Positions 16,644 through 26,154 are shown, counted from the stretch's first letter. The stretch: DNA of 64,000 bases from G965267605 sp965267605 (GCA_965267605.1 OZ254088.1:992001-1056000), one strand, 5' to 3'. Program-made: numbers and translations. Notes: generated from the letters alone by a model not told the origin.

Positions 16644-17237
16644 ATGTCAGAAGAAAGAAATGACGTAAACGAAGAAACTCAAGGTCAGGAGAACGCTGGA
16701 GCTTCAAATGAAGGAGCTGCTCAGGATAGCGGAGCTGCTGATCAGGGATCATCAGATGCATCTACTGAAGCACAGCCTGCTGCAGAGAGCACTGAGTCAA
16801 CGTCAAATGCTGGTACAGAAAGTACACAGCAAGAGTCAGCGTCTAGTACTGCTGATAATGCAGCTAACGAAGCATCAAATGCTGCGAATGAAGCTGCTGA
16901 AGCGGTTTCAGGTGCTGCGAACTCAGCGGCTGAGTCTAGCAAGACTGTAGCAATCGTTTGCTACTTCACACTAATTGGTTTCATCATTGCGCTTATCATG
17001 CACAACGATGAAAAGAACAAGAACGAACTTGGTGCATTCCACCTTCGCCAGATGCTTGGGATTTTCCTTGGCGGTCTCGTTTCTAACTTCATTCCTTTTG
17101 TTAACATGATTGCCTGGTTGTTCTGGTTGGTTATGTGGATCATTGGAGTGGTTGGTGCATTCAACGGACAGAAGAAGGAGATTCCATTGGTTGGAGGCCT
17201 ATTCCAGAAGTGGTTTGCAGGTACATTCAAAGTGTAA
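16644..17237 (+). CDS. DUF4870-like membrane protein with disordered Ala/Glu/Ser-rich N-terminus
   Basis: A 197-residue protein in two parts. Residues 1 to about 100 are a low-complexity stretch of Ala, Glu, Ser, Thr, Asn and Gln with repeated 'NAANEA' and 'ESTQ' themes and no hydrophobic segment, so probably disordered and cytoplasmic. Residues about 104-197 hold three hydrophobic segments around EKNKNELGAFHLRQMLG, the pattern of DUF4870/Tic20-like small membrane proteins. It has its own promoter and terminator and so is a single-gene unit. Function unknown; the acidic tail might recruit a soluble partner. Confidence 0.8.
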   Translation: MSEERNDVNEETQGQENAGASNEGAAQDSGAADQGSSDASTEAQPAAESTESTSNAGTESTQQESASSTADNAANEASNAANEAAEAVSGAANSAAESSKTVAIVCYFTLIGFIIALIMHNDEKNKNELGAFHLRQMLGIFLGGLVSNFIPFVNMIAWLFWLVMWIIGVVGAFNGQKKEIPLVGGLFQKWFAGTFKV

Positions 17238-17255
17238 GCAACAACACACCATACG

Positions 17256-17284
17256 AAAAAGGCGACCCATGGGTCGCCTTTTTT
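17256..17284. terminator. Intrinsic terminator, bidirectional
   Basis: AAAAAGGCGACCCA is followed at once by its reverse complement, giving a 14-bp perfect palindrome flanked by A- and T-runs. It can end transcription of the DUF4870-like gene from the left and the NlpC/P60 gene from the right, whose stop codon is 2 nt away. Confidence 0.9.
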
Positions 17285-17285
17285 A

Positions 17286-18065
17286 TTAATCGATAATTCG
17301 TTTGATGATCCGCAACTTGTGAGAGTAGTCCCTTAGCTCATCGTTGTAGATGCCCTGATGGTCAATCCTGTCAACCCTGACCTTGCCCGATGCGTGAATG
17401 ATGTGATTGTCCTCCAGCATGATGCCCACATGGATGATGTTACCTTCTTCATTGTCGAAAAAAGCCAGGTCACCAGGTACGGCTTCTTCTATGAAACTTA
17501 GTGTTTGACCAAGTTCTGCCTGTTGGGAAGCATCTCTGGGAATTTGTTTTCCGGCAAGCTTATAGACAATCTGTGAGTAGCCTGAACAATCAATACCAAA
17601 AGGAGTTCTTCCGCCCCATAGGTAAGGAGCGTTCAGATACATATACGCGTATTCTGTGATTTTATCCTTGGTGACGTTCCAGTTCAACTCCCGGGTTTCC
17701 CCACCGTACTCGTAAACCTGATCCTGCACCGAAGATTTACCATCTGCGAATGAGGGTAGGGTGCTGCCCACAACGATGGGCATCATATCCTCACCATTGG
17801 CCAACACATTTACGAGGTCCAGTGCTACATGGGAGCCACTATAGTTGTGAAATTCAAGGTACTCTTCTTCAGAAACCATATGTACTTGTTTGGCATCAAT
17901 CCAGCATTCATACTTATCGTAACCCATCCTAACTTTTGCCCACTTCTTGCGGGTATCTATGATCTTGTAATGATCACCAAAGAGTAATTGGGTAACGATC
18001 TCAGACTGGTCGGCAGGTTCTGCACGACCAGGAATGATACTAAGCTGGCATATGCCGTATTCCAT
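17286..18065 (-). CDS. C40 (NlpC/P60) peptidase with N-terminal SH3-like domain
   Basis: Cell-wall peptidase of the NlpC/P60 family, expected to cut stem peptides of peptidoglycan. The 259-residue protein has SH3-like segments in the first 120 residues (SEIVTQLLFGDHYKIIDTRKK) and a catalytic domain with the cysteine in FGIDCSGYSQIVYK at about residue 168, the histidine in GNIIHVGIML, and a third polar residue in NHIIHASGKV. No signal peptide is visible, which is seen in a Bacteroidota subgroup and raises the question of export or a cytoplasmic recycling role. It lies directly downstream of the thiolase gene with no gap. Confidence 0.88.
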   Translation of the reverse strand: MEYGICQLSIIPGRAEPADQSEIVTQLLFGDHYKIIDTRKKWAKVRMGYDKYECWIDAKQVHMVSEEEYLEFHNYSGSHVALDLVNVLANGEDMMPIVVGSTLPSFADGKSSVQDQVYEYGGETRELNWNVTKDKITEYAYMYLNAPYLWGGRTPFGIDCSGYSQIVYKLAGKQIPRDASQQAELGQTLSFIEEAVPGDLAFFDNEEGNIIHVGIMLEDNHIIHASGKVRVDRIDHQGIYNDELRDYSHKLRIIKRIID

Positions 18066-19241
18066 CTAGAGGTTTTCGATCACAATCGCTGATGCACCTC
18101 CACCGCCATTGCAAATACCTGCGGCACCAAGTTTGCCACCATTTTGCTTTAGTACGTTGATAAGTGTAACCACAATTCTACATCCTGAGCTTCCCAATGG
18201 ATGCCCCAGAGCTACAGCACCTCCATTGACATCAACCTTTGCAGGATCCAGTCCAAGTTTCTTCGTGTTGGCAATTCCAACAACCGAGAATGCTTGATTA
18301 AGCTCCCAGAAGTCAATGTCATCAGTAGATACACCGGCTTTCTCTAGTGCTTTAGGAACTGCCAACGATGGGGCAGTGGTGAACCACTCAGGTGCTTGTG
18401 CTGCATCAGCAGTTGCTCTGATCTTTGCAATTGGCGTAACTCCCAAAGCTTCTGCTTTTTCCTTGCTCATTAGAACAACAGCGGAAGCTCCGTCATTCAA
18501 AGTAGATGCATTGGCTGCTGTTACAGTTCCCTCTTTGTCAAATACAGGTCGCAAAGATGGAATCTTCTCCATCTTCACATTCTTGTATTCCTCATCCTCG
18601 TTGATAACAATAGGGTCTCCTTTGCGTTGTGGAACTTCCACAGGTACCACCTCATCACTGAATTTGCCTGCTTCCCAGGCAGCAGCAGCCCTATTGTAGC
18701 TTTCGATTGCAAAAGCATCCTGATCTTCTCTTGAGATATTTTCTTCTTTGGCACAAAGCTCAGCGCAGTTGCCCATGTGGCAGGCATTATAGACATCAGT
18801 AAGACCATCTAGCACCATGCCGTCCATCATCTTGATAGGTCCAAGCTTAGTGGCGTTACGTCCATTGTAGTAATGAGGAACCATGCTCATGTTCTCCATT
18901 CCACCGGCTACTACCACATCATTGTCGCCCAAGGCAATGGACTGTGCCGCCAGCGCGATAGATTTCATTCCTGAAGCACATACTTTATTTACCGTTGTGC
19001 ATGGAACACTCTGATCAACACCAGCGCCTAGTGCCGCTTGCCTGGCAGGTGCCTGACCCAATCCAGCCTGAAGTACACACCCCATGTACACCTCTTGCAC
19101 TTCACTGGCGTCTACGCCAGCTTTTTCCAACGCTCCTTTAATTGCAGCGGTACCAAGGGTTGTTGCTGGTACGCTAGATAAAGCACCAAGAAAACTTCCC
19201 ATTGGGGTCCTTGCTGCAGCTACTATGTATACTTCTTTCAT
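18066..19241 (-). CDS. Acetyl-CoA C-acyltransferase (thiolase)
   Basis: Thiolase that condenses or cleaves acetoacetyl-CoA or longer 3-ketoacyl-CoA. Starting at ATG 19241 (MKEVYIVAAARTPMG) gives 391 residues, the family size; an upstream in-frame ATG at 19283 would add 14 residues absent from thiolases. The nucleophilic cysteine is in NKVCASGMK at about residue 88, the histidine in ALGHPLGSSG and the second cysteine in GICNGGGGAS. Biosynthetic acetyl-CoA acetyltransferase is the most likely class. No beta-oxidation partner genes are adjacent. Confidence 0.93.
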   Translation of the reverse strand: MKEVYIVAAARTPMGSFLGALSSVPATTLGTAAIKGALEKAGVDASEVQEVYMGCVLQAGLGQAPARQAALGAGVDQSVPCTTVNKVCASGMKSIALAAQSIALGDNDVVVAGGMENMSMVPHYYNGRNATKLGPIKMMDGMVLDGLTDVYNACHMGNCAELCAKEENISREDQDAFAIESYNRAAAAWEAGKFSDEVVPVEVPQRKGDPIVINEDEEYKNVKMEKIPSLRPVFDKEGTVTAANASTLNDGASAVVLMSKEKAEALGVTPIAKIRATADAAQAPEWFTTAPSLAVPKALEKAGVSTDDIDFWELNQAFSVVGIANTKKLGLDPAKVDVNGGAVALGHPLGSSGCRIVVTLINVLKQNGGKLGAAGICNGGGGASAIVIENL

Positions 19242-19342
19242 GCTGATTTTTTTGATCGAAACGAATTTAACAAAACGGGCCAAATTCAGAAACCATCAAC
19301 GATGCAGAAACGCCTTCAGTCGGGGTCTAACCGCAATATTGT

Positions 19343-19350
19343 TATCTTCG
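19343..19350 (+). promoter_or_regulatory. Possible -7 box (TATCTTCG) before the PgpH-like gene
   Basis: TATCTTCG resembles the TAnnTTTG/TAnnTTCG class and ends 11 nt before ATG 19362. It supports that ATG rather than the upstream one at 19302, and implies a very short leader. Motif match only. Confidence 0.4.
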
Positions 19351-19361
19351 CTGGGCCCGTA

Positions 19362-21443
19362 ATGAGCTTCTTTGAATACATAAGAAACCAACACGATAAC
19401 TATTTCAAGGCCTTTTTGTTCATCCTGTGCGTTGCAGGTATGGTATGGCTATTTCCCAAGGAGGGTAAGTTCAAATACGAGTTTCAGAAGAGTCAGCCTT
19501 GGGAGCATGAGGATTTGTTCGCTCCTTTTGACTTTGCAATCAACCTTTCGGAATCAGAGATAGAAGATACAAGGGCTGAGATCATCAAGAACTTTCCACC
19601 CTTCTATGCGATTGCAGATGGTGTTGCTGAAAAGGCTTTAGCCAACTACGATGGATCATTTTCTGTTTCGTGGAGCGATTCATTGCTCTATGAAGAAGAA
19701 GGAACAGTGTATACTGCAAAGCAGAAGCAACAGCACTATGATGCTGGTGTTGGGTTGCTCACCCATGTTTACAAAGAGGGCATCATCAGGGTTGAAGATT
19801 CAGAACTTGGTCAGCCGAGAAATGGTAAGATCCAGGTGCTACGCGACAACTTCGCTGAGGAATTGTCTGTGGAGGAAGTGTATACAATTCCTCTGGCATA
19901 TCAATATGTACAAAGTCAGCTGGGTAAAGAAGGAGAGTTGAACGAAGCCTTTTTAATGGGGTTGATAGAGCGATGTCTGAATCACAATCTGTTGTTTGAT
20001 GATGCCACAACAACCAAGGTTAGAGAAGAAGAGCTTTCCAAGATGTCGCTAACGCGTGGAGTGATCAAGAATGGTTCTATTGTTATCCGTAAAGGTGACC
20101 TTATTGACGAGGACAAGTATCAGGCACTCGTTTCACTAAAGCGAGAAACAGAGGACAGGCTGAGCGAAACCTTTAATACAACTTTCCTCTGGGTTGGACA
20201 GGCAATCATTGCATCGATCGTGATGCTGGCATTGTTCCTCTTTTTGAGGTTGTTCAGAAGAGATGTATTGAGGGACAACAGAAAGATTCTATTTCTTCAA
20301 CTGCTCTTGTTATTGATTCTACTGGCCACCAACGCGGTCAAATCGGTGGAACAGTTGAACATCTATCTGCTTCCATACTGTATTCTTCCGTTGACCATTC
20401 GGACATTCTTTGATACGAGATTGGCTGTATTCGTTCATATTTTGGCCATTATCACGGTGAGCTTTATTTCTCCCAGTCCGTTTGAATTTGCGGTAGTGGA
20501 GATACTGGGAGGGGTAATTACGCTGTTTGTGGTGCTGGGACTTCGCAAGAGAAGTCAAATGTTCCTGGCGGCAGGTTCCATCTTCCTGATATACTCTATT
20601 TCATATCTCGGCATTGACCTAATTAAGGAAGGTTCATTGGAACGTATTCAGCTTATCAATTTCGGTTGGTTTGGGGGTAGTGCTGTGTTGACTTTGCTGG
20701 CATTCCCCTTAGTGTATATGTTCGAGAAGCTATTCGGTTTTGTGTCTGATGTTACACTATTGGAACTATCTGATACGAACAATAAGCTGCTGCGCGAATT
20801 GAACCTAAAGGCTCCTGGTACTTTCCAGCATTCGCTTCAGGTAGCGAACCTTGCGGAAGAAGCGATCAGGGAGATAGGCGGAAGTGCGTTGCTTGTGAGA
20901 ACGGGTGCTTTGTATCACGATATTGGTAAAATGGTGAATCCGGCATTTTTCACCGAAAACCAGCAGGGCGGCATAAACCCACACAACCAACTTGAGTATG
21001 AGGAGAGTTCGAGAATCATTGTCAACCATGTAATTGATGGGATAGAATTGGCCAAGAAGCACTCTTTGCCCGATATCATCATTGATTTCATAAGAACACA
21101 CCATGGAACAACACGCACGGAGTACTTCTATCGTATGGCGGTAAAGGAGCAGGGCGAAGACAATGTTAATCCAGAAGATTACCAGTACCCGGGTCCCATA
21201 CCTTATTCCAAGGAAACTGCGGTGCTTATGATGGCGGATGGGGTGGAAGCAGCCTCCAAAAGCTTGAAGGTATATGATGCTGATTCTATCGGTGGTCTGG
21301 TAGACAGCATTATAGATCGCTTGATGGAATCAGACCAATTCCTTAATGCCGATATCACGTTCAAGGATATCAATGTGATCCGGAAGATGTTCAAGAAGAA
21401 GCTGATGAGCATCTATCACGTAAGAATCGAGTATCCGAAGTAA
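19362..21443 (+). CDS. 7TM-HD domain phosphohydrolase (PgpH-type c-di-AMP phosphodiesterase)
   Basis: Membrane phosphodiesterase that probably hydrolyses cyclic di-AMP, by family resemblance to PgpH. From ATG 19362 (MSFFEYIRNQ) it has 693 residues: an N-terminal membrane anchor, an extracytoplasmic domain of about 230 residues (LFAPFDFAI onward), seven transmembrane helices at about 270-455, and a cytoplasmic HD domain with FQHSLQVANLAEEA, the metal ligands in ALYHDIGKM and RTHHGTTRTEYFY. An ATG at 19302 adds 20 residues but would place the TATCTTCG box inside the gene. Convergent with the opp genes, gap 3 bp. Confidence 0.9.
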   Translation: MSFFEYIRNQHDNYFKAFLFILCVAGMVWLFPKEGKFKYEFQKSQPWEHEDLFAPFDFAINLSESEIEDTRAEIIKNFPPFYAIADGVAEKALANYDGSFSVSWSDSLLYEEEGTVYTAKQKQQHYDAGVGLLTHVYKEGIIRVEDSELGQPRNGKIQVLRDNFAEELSVEEVYTIPLAYQYVQSQLGKEGELNEAFLMGLIERCLNHNLLFDDATTTKVREEELSKMSLTRGVIKNGSIVIRKGDLIDEDKYQALVSLKRETEDRLSETFNTTFLWVGQAIIASIVMLALFLFLRLFRRDVLRDNRKILFLQLLLLLILLATNAVKSVEQLNIYLLPYCILPLTIRTFFDTRLAVFVHILAIITVSFISPSPFEFAVVEILGGVITLFVVLGLRKRSQMFLAAGSIFLIYSISYLGIDLIKEGSLERIQLINFGWFGGSAVLTLLAFPLVYMFEKLFGFVSDVTLLELSDTNNKLLRELNLKAPGTFQHSLQVANLAEEAIREIGGSALLVRTGALYHDIGKMVNPAFFTENQQGGINPHNQLEYEESSRIIVNHVIDGIELAKKHSLPDIIIDFIRTHHGTTRTEYFYRMAVKEQGEDNVNPEDYQYPGPIPYSKETAVLMMADGVEAASKSLKVYDADSIGGLVDSIIDRLMESDQFLNADITFKDINVIRKMFKKKLMSIYHVRIEYPK

Positions 21444-21446
21444 AGC

Positions 21447-22787
21447 TTACTTCTTCTTTTTAGGATCAATCGCATCGGTGAGGCCCTCACCTAGCAAGTT
21501 GTAGATTGTAACCGTTGCAAAAATTGCCAAACCAGGGAAGACCCCCAGCCACCAGGCGCTTGGTGTCTGCCTTGCCATGGCTAGCATGGAGCCCCAGGTA
21601 ATGGTCTCAGCCGGCATTCCAATTCCGATGAACGAAAGGGTAGCTTCAATAAGGATTGCGGAAGCGATACCAAATGCAATGGCAATGAGCACTGGCGACA
21701 ACGCATTGGGAATAGCGTGTCTCAGGATGATTCGGAATTCACTATACCCAAGTGCTTTGGAGGCTTCGATGTATTCAAGTCTCCTGATCCTTAAAAGCTC
21801 AGCTCGCATGAAACGTGCTATACCGGTCCAGGTAGTTAAACCAATGATCATCATTACCATGAAAATCGAGGGTTTTGCAAGCACAGCAGAAACAGAGATG
21901 ATCAGGAAGAGCCTTGGAATAGACACCATTACCTCAATCAAACGACTGATGATGATGTCTAATGGAACGGTAATCTTTCGGCTAAACATTGGAATCTTCG
22001 AAAGCTGCTTTCCTAATTGACCAGTTGCAAATAGGATTGCCCCAGCAATTAACAGAGAGATCAGGAACTCAAGCGCCCAGGAACCAATGGACTCGGCAAA
22101 GGCATCACTCATGGTATACCCACGTACACTAAATCCATAGTAGTATGCCAGGAATAATCCAATCAGGGTCAAGATTGTTCTAATAATGGTCGTTTGATAG
22201 CGGTCATCCCCAAAGTAACCGGCAATGGCACCGAGTATGATTCCAATCAATGCGGCAATACTCATCGCAACGATACCAACCAGTAGAGCTACCCTGGTGC
22301 CATGAATCATACCGGCAAGAACATCACGGCCTAACTCATCGGTACCCAACCAATGGGTCCAGAAAGTTGATGTTACATCCTGTTCATCGAAAGGGCCTTT
22401 CGACTGAGAGTTAAGGAAGTCTGTATTTCTTGGAAGGTAGGGTACAGGAGGCCAAACAACCCAGTCATACTCAAGATCTTTCCACGTAACATTCTTAAAG
22501 TCGTCCTGCCACTCTGACAATCCAAAGTCAACAGCGTATTCCTTCATTACAGGGAAGTATGTTTCCCCATTGTAACCACACACGATCGGTTTTTCATTCG
22601 CAAGGAAGTCCGCAATAAGTGCAGTTATAGCACAAAGAATGATACACCGCAGTGACCAAACAGCAAGTCTGTTCTTCTTGAATTGTTTCTTAACGATCTG
22701 CCAATATGTTTCACTGGCTTTGTCAGAGACAATTTCTCTATCCTGAACAGAGACTACTACTTCTTTATCTACACTGCTTTCTGTCAT
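21447..22787 (-). CDS. Peptide-type ABC transporter permease (OppC/DppC class)
   Basis: Inner-membrane permease of an oligopeptide-class importer. The 446 residues exceed the roughly 300 of typical OppC because a hydrophilic insert of about 90 residues follows the first membrane segment (around CGYNGETYFPVMKEY to FWTHWLGTDELGRDV). The C-terminal permease core has the classic EASKALGYSEFRIILRHAIPN coupling helix and ATLSFIGIGMPAETITWG. The gene overlaps the OppB-type gene by 4 bp (ATGA) and is last in the operon. No ATPase gene follows: the next gene is convergent. Confidence 0.92.
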   Translation of the reverse strand: MTESSVDKEVVVSVQDREIVSDKASETYWQIVKKQFKKNRLAVWSLRCIILCAITALIADFLANEKPIVCGYNGETYFPVMKEYAVDFGLSEWQDDFKNVTWKDLEYDWVVWPPVPYLPRNTDFLNSQSKGPFDEQDVTSTFWTHWLGTDELGRDVLAGMIHGTRVALLVGIVAMSIAALIGIILGAIAGYFGDDRYQTTIIRTILTLIGLFLAYYYGFSVRGYTMSDAFAESIGSWALEFLISLLIAGAILFATGQLGKQLSKIPMFSRKITVPLDIIISRLIEVMVSIPRLFLIISVSAVLAKPSIFMVMMIIGLTTWTGIARFMRAELLRIRRLEYIEASKALGYSEFRIILRHAIPNALSPVLIAIAFGIASAILIEATLSFIGIGMPAETITWGSMLAMARQTPSAWWLGVFPGLAIFATVTIYNLLGEGLTDAIDPKKKK

Positions 22788-24208
22788 TTCTTACTGAATG
22801 AAATTCTAGGATCAACAATGGCATATAATATATCACTCACAAGCGTACCTATCAGCGTCATACCAGCCGAGAACATAAACACGGAAAACACAACAGGATA
22901 ATCTCTGGCGTTCAATGAGTCGATCGTTAGCTTACCCATTCCAGGGATAGAGAAAACAAACTCTACCACGAAGGATCCTGAGATCACAACCGGGAATACA
23001 TTGGCAAATAAGGTGATAATAGGAATCAACGAATTTCTTAGTGCGTGCTTCCAGATTACTTTCTTTTCTGAAAGGCCCTTAGCTCTAGCTGTTCTGATGT
23101 AATCCTGGTCGATCACATTGAGCATACCAGCCCTCATTTGTCTGGATATAAACGCAAACGTTGCGTAGGTCAAACAGAACACGGGAAGAATAAGTCTGTG
23201 ACCTGTGTCTAGGAATCTATCCCACAGTGGAGCAGTTTCCGGCAGCTTGCCAAGGCTGAACGCAGCAGGGAAGAGGTCCAGGAAATCGCCACCGCACAGG
23301 AAAATCACCAGCAGTGTGCCAATCCAGAAGTTAGGCATTGAGTACAACGCGAACAGGGTAGCTGTAATACCCTTTTCCGCTCTCGTTCCTCTTGATGTTG
23401 CTGTCTTTATACCCAACGGAATGGCCACCAGGTAGGAGATGATGATGGAAATTACACTCAGCATCACCGACCAACGTAGCGCATCCCAAAGCACGCTGGA
23501 TACGGGTCTTTTATCTCTGTATGAAATACCAAAATCACCTTGAACGAAATTGGAGATCCAGTTGTGGTATTGGTTATCAAACCCATACCAGACGAACTTG
23601 GGTTTATACTTGGCGTAAGGGTTTTGGTTTTGCACTACGCGTACGATTGCATTCTCCAATGCGCGGAAATGGGGATCTACTGTTAACTCAATGTCGTGGT
23701 GTTTCGAGATCAGAAAATCCATGTTCTTCACAAGATTGGAGATTTTCTGCTCTTCGTAATACTCGAACAGACTGTTCGCGTTCTCCTTTAATTTCCTTAA
23801 GTCTTCAGAATTTTCCGATGTCTTTGTGACTTTGAAAAGTTCATCCTCAATGCGGGTAATGAGCTTATAGTAATTCGCTATATCGGTCCAATTCCCATAC
23901 GTGAACGCCAGTCTTTCAAGGTTCTCCCTGTGCTTTTTCTTGGGAATCTTGTAAAGTGTATCAGGGTAGGTAGCGTTGGTGATCTTGAAATAGAAGAGAG
24001 GCTTGTCCAATCCCAGCTTGGCTCTCTGTTCCACATATGCAATTTCAGATGCGAGTTTATCTGCCGCCTGTCCGTCACCTGAATTTTGATTCAGCATCAT
24101 ATCCACTGGATCTCCAGGGGTCTTGATACTGATAGCGAAGGTCACAAGAGAGATTAGAATGATCGTTGGGATAAAGATCAAAATCCTCTTTATGACGTAT
24201 TTCAACAT
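22784..24208 (-). CDS. Peptide-type ABC transporter permease (OppB/DppB class)
   Basis: Partner permease of 474 residues. It begins MLKYVIKRILIFIPTIILISLVTFAI, the normal OppB N-terminus, then carries an unusually long extracytoplasmic segment of about 180 residues before the permease core. The core includes TARAKGLSEKKVIWKHALRNS (coupling helix) and SGSFVVEFVFSIPGMGKL. The enlarged periplasmic part, rich in charged helices, may contact the binding protein or the outer envelope. It lies 22 bp after the substrate-binding protein gene and overlaps the OppC gene. Confidence 0.92.
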   Translation of the reverse strand: MLKYVIKRILIFIPTIILISLVTFAISIKTPGDPVDMMLNQNSGDGQAADKLASEIAYVEQRAKLGLDKPLFYFKITNATYPDTLYKIPKKKHRENLERLAFTYGNWTDIANYYKLITRIEDELFKVTKTSENSEDLRKLKENANSLFEYYEEQKISNLVKNMDFLISKHHDIELTVDPHFRALENAIVRVVQNQNPYAKYKPKFVWYGFDNQYHNWISNFVQGDFGISYRDKRPVSSVLWDALRWSVMLSVISIIISYLVAIPLGIKTATSRGTRAEKGITATLFALYSMPNFWIGTLLVIFLCGGDFLDLFPAAFSLGKLPETAPLWDRFLDTGHRLILPVFCLTYATFAFISRQMRAGMLNVIDQDYIRTARAKGLSEKKVIWKHALRNSLIPIITLFANVFPVVISGSFVVEFVFSIPGMGKLTIDSLNARDYPVVFSVFMFSAGMTLIGTLVSDILYAIVDPRISFSKK

Positions 24209-24230
24209 ATTCCCGGTGCTTGCTTACGGG

Positions 24231-26030
24231 TTATTGAACGGCAGTTGCTCCTGCAGAACTCAGTTTGAAAGACGCAGGCCAATAGCCTGGTCTCATGGCT
24301 GAAGTAATAGCGTCAAACCTCTTATGAATCGCAATTCTTTCATTAGGTGCATACAGGAAGATGTATGAGCACTCGTCATGTAGAATCTGCTGAAACTCAT
24401 GGTTGAATTTGGCACGCTTGTCCTCATCCAGCGCCACTCTTATTGAGTCAATAAGTGCATCTGTGTAGTCGTTCCCGAACCCAGTGTAGTTAGATCCACC
24501 ATTGTAAGACTCTGTATGATAGATCTGCTTGTGGTCATTTGGAATGGGTGTGCTTACCCAACCACCGTAGTACATCTCAAAGTCGTGGTTCTTCTGGTTT
24601 TCAATGTAAATCGACCAGTCTTCAGGAACTACATCTACCTTGATCCCAATCTTTCTGCACTCTTCCTGGAAGAAGATGGCAGTTGCTTCTCTGGAATCGT
24701 TACCAGCATTAATAGTGAACCTGATTGCAAGATCTGTTTTCTCGCCATCGATTAACATATCCAATGTGCCATCGCCATCAGAATCGTTCCAACCCACTTC
24801 GGCTAGAAGTTCCTTAGCTCTGCCTGGATCGTACTCGAAAGGCTTGATGTCTTTGTTATACTGACGCTCTTTGCTAGGGTGCATAGGACCGTTTACACGA
24901 ATACCGTAACCGTACTGAATCACCTTAAGCAGCTTATCTACATCAAACAGATGCGCAAATGCTTGTCTGGTTCTTTTGTCGGCAAATTTCGGAAGGCGTG
25001 TATTGATTCCGATATAGTTATAAGCCATGAACGGAGGCGTATTCGCATTGTAGTTAGCCGCAAACTTGTCGGACTCCGGAAGTTCAGAGAAATCCTTTGG
25101 CTTGATACTGCGCATCACATCTAACTGCTCGGATTTAAGCGCAACGATGGCTGCTGTTTGGTCGTTAATCGTTTGGAAGATGATCTGATCAGGATGTGTT
25201 TCATAGTAAATGTTCTCACCCGCGATCTTCTGACCCCACCATTCTTTCTTCTTCGTAATAACAATCTTCTGACCGGTAGCCCACTCAGTAAATTCATAGG
25301 CTCCTGATCCAACGATATATCCTTTCTCTCTTTGATACTTCGTAGAATTGAACTCCTCTCCGAACTTCGTGATCTTGGGGTTGTTCTTCAACTCATCTGA
25401 AGCTTCGTTCAGTTGTGGAATAGTGAACTCATCCATCAACCCCTCTGGGTCGTAAATGCTTTTCGGAAGGATATAATAATCTCCCGAACTCGCCTCTGCA
25501 AGAATGTAAACGGTGTTACATACCAAAGTGAATTTCTTGCTGTTGTCTTCGTAGAAGCGGATATCCTCAATGAACTCATAGTAAGGCTTAACCCGTGCGT
25601 TGTCCACCTTAGGGTTTTTGATGGCCTTAATACTGAACTCAACATCTTTCGCGGTAATTGGAGTGCCGTCATCCCAAACTGCATCTGGGCGAATCTCATA
25701 AGTGATCTCAAGTCCTCCGTTATCTGTTTTCACGATCTCCGGTCTGGCAGCAGCCAACTCAGGAACCAATTCCAGCGTCCTGAAATCAATAGCCAACAGA
25801 CGTTGGAAAATGTGGTTCATGATGTAGGCAGAAGAAGCTCCTTGGTAATTGGTAGGGTGCAACATATCTGCGTCAGACAACTCATGGACAACAACATTAG
25901 GATCTTTATACTTTTCGGACAGGGTAGTAGTGCCTTCAGCACCCTCATTGCCTCCTCCGCCACCGCATGCCGTCAATACACATACTCCTGCGATCAGTAG
26001 CGATGAAATGAATCGATCTTGAATGCTCAT
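24231..26030 (-). CDS. Peptide-type ABC transporter substrate-binding lipoprotein
   Basis: SBP family 5 (OppA/DppA) solute-binding protein, 599 residues. A lipobox LTACGGG places the acylated cysteine at residue 22, so the protein is anchored in the envelope by lipid. Family motifs: YEIRPDAVWDDGTPITAKDVEFSIKA at about residues 107-132 and the later KRTRQAFAHLFDVDKLLK. Ligand could be peptides or other small solutes. It heads the operon with the two permeases. A TATATTTG promoter box lies 34 nt before the ATG. Confidence 0.93.
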   Translation of the reverse strand: MSIQDRFISSLLIAGVCVLTACGGGGGNEGAEGTTTLSEKYKDPNVVVHELSDADMLHPTNYQGASSAYIMNHIFQRLLAIDFRTLELVPELAAARPEIVKTDNGGLEITYEIRPDAVWDDGTPITAKDVEFSIKAIKNPKVDNARVKPYYEFIEDIRFYEDNSKKFTLVCNTVYILAEASSGDYYILPKSIYDPEGLMDEFTIPQLNEASDELKNNPKITKFGEEFNSTKYQREKGYIVGSGAYEFTEWATGQKIVITKKKEWWGQKIAGENIYYETHPDQIIFQTINDQTAAIVALKSEQLDVMRSIKPKDFSELPESDKFAANYNANTPPFMAYNYIGINTRLPKFADKRTRQAFAHLFDVDKLLKVIQYGYGIRVNGPMHPSKERQYNKDIKPFEYDPGRAKELLAEVGWNDSDGDGTLDMLIDGEKTDLAIRFTINAGNDSREATAIFFQEECRKIGIKVDVVPEDWSIYIENQKNHDFEMYYGGWVSTPIPNDHKQIYHTESYNGGSNYTGFGNDYTDALIDSIRVALDEDKRAKFNHEFQQILHDECSYIFLYAPNERIAIHKRFDAITSAMRPGYWPASFKLSSAGATAVQ

Positions 26031-26064
26031 TTCTCTTTAGGTAAGGTTCAAAATTGTTGGATTG

Positions 26065-26072
26065 CAAATATA
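26065..26072 (-). promoter_or_regulatory. Bacteroidota -7 box (TATATTTG) for the opp-type operon
   Basis: On the minus strand this reads TATATTTG, a perfect TAnnTTTG match, 34 nt before the SBP gene start. It gives the transporter its own promoter, separate from gldN upstream. No clear TTTG at -33 was found. Confidence 0.5.
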
Positions 26073-26120
26073 ACATTCCGCACCAATTGAGAACGAGCAT
26101 TTAGATGAATAGCATAGCTT

Positions 26121-26147
26121 TCCGGACGAATCTTAAATCCGTCCGGA
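26121..26147 (-). terminator. Inverted repeat after gldN, possible terminator
   Basis: TCCGGACG at 26121-26128 and its complement CGTCCGGA at 26140-26147 form an 8-bp stem with an 11-nt loop, just past the gldN stop codon. There is no strong T-run, so it may be a weak or factor-dependent terminator or an mRNA-stabilising stem. Confidence 0.4.
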
Positions 26148-26154
26148 GCAGTAG

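Noticed and set aside
19302..19361. Upstream ATG of the PgpH-like gene
   Set aside because: The 20 extra residues do not fit the family, and a -7-like box lies between this ATG and the next at 19362.
25413..26000. A 195-residue plus-strand frame opposite the substrate-binding protein gene
   Set aside because: Opposite-strand shadow of a gene with clear lipobox and SBP motifs; no family pattern of its own.
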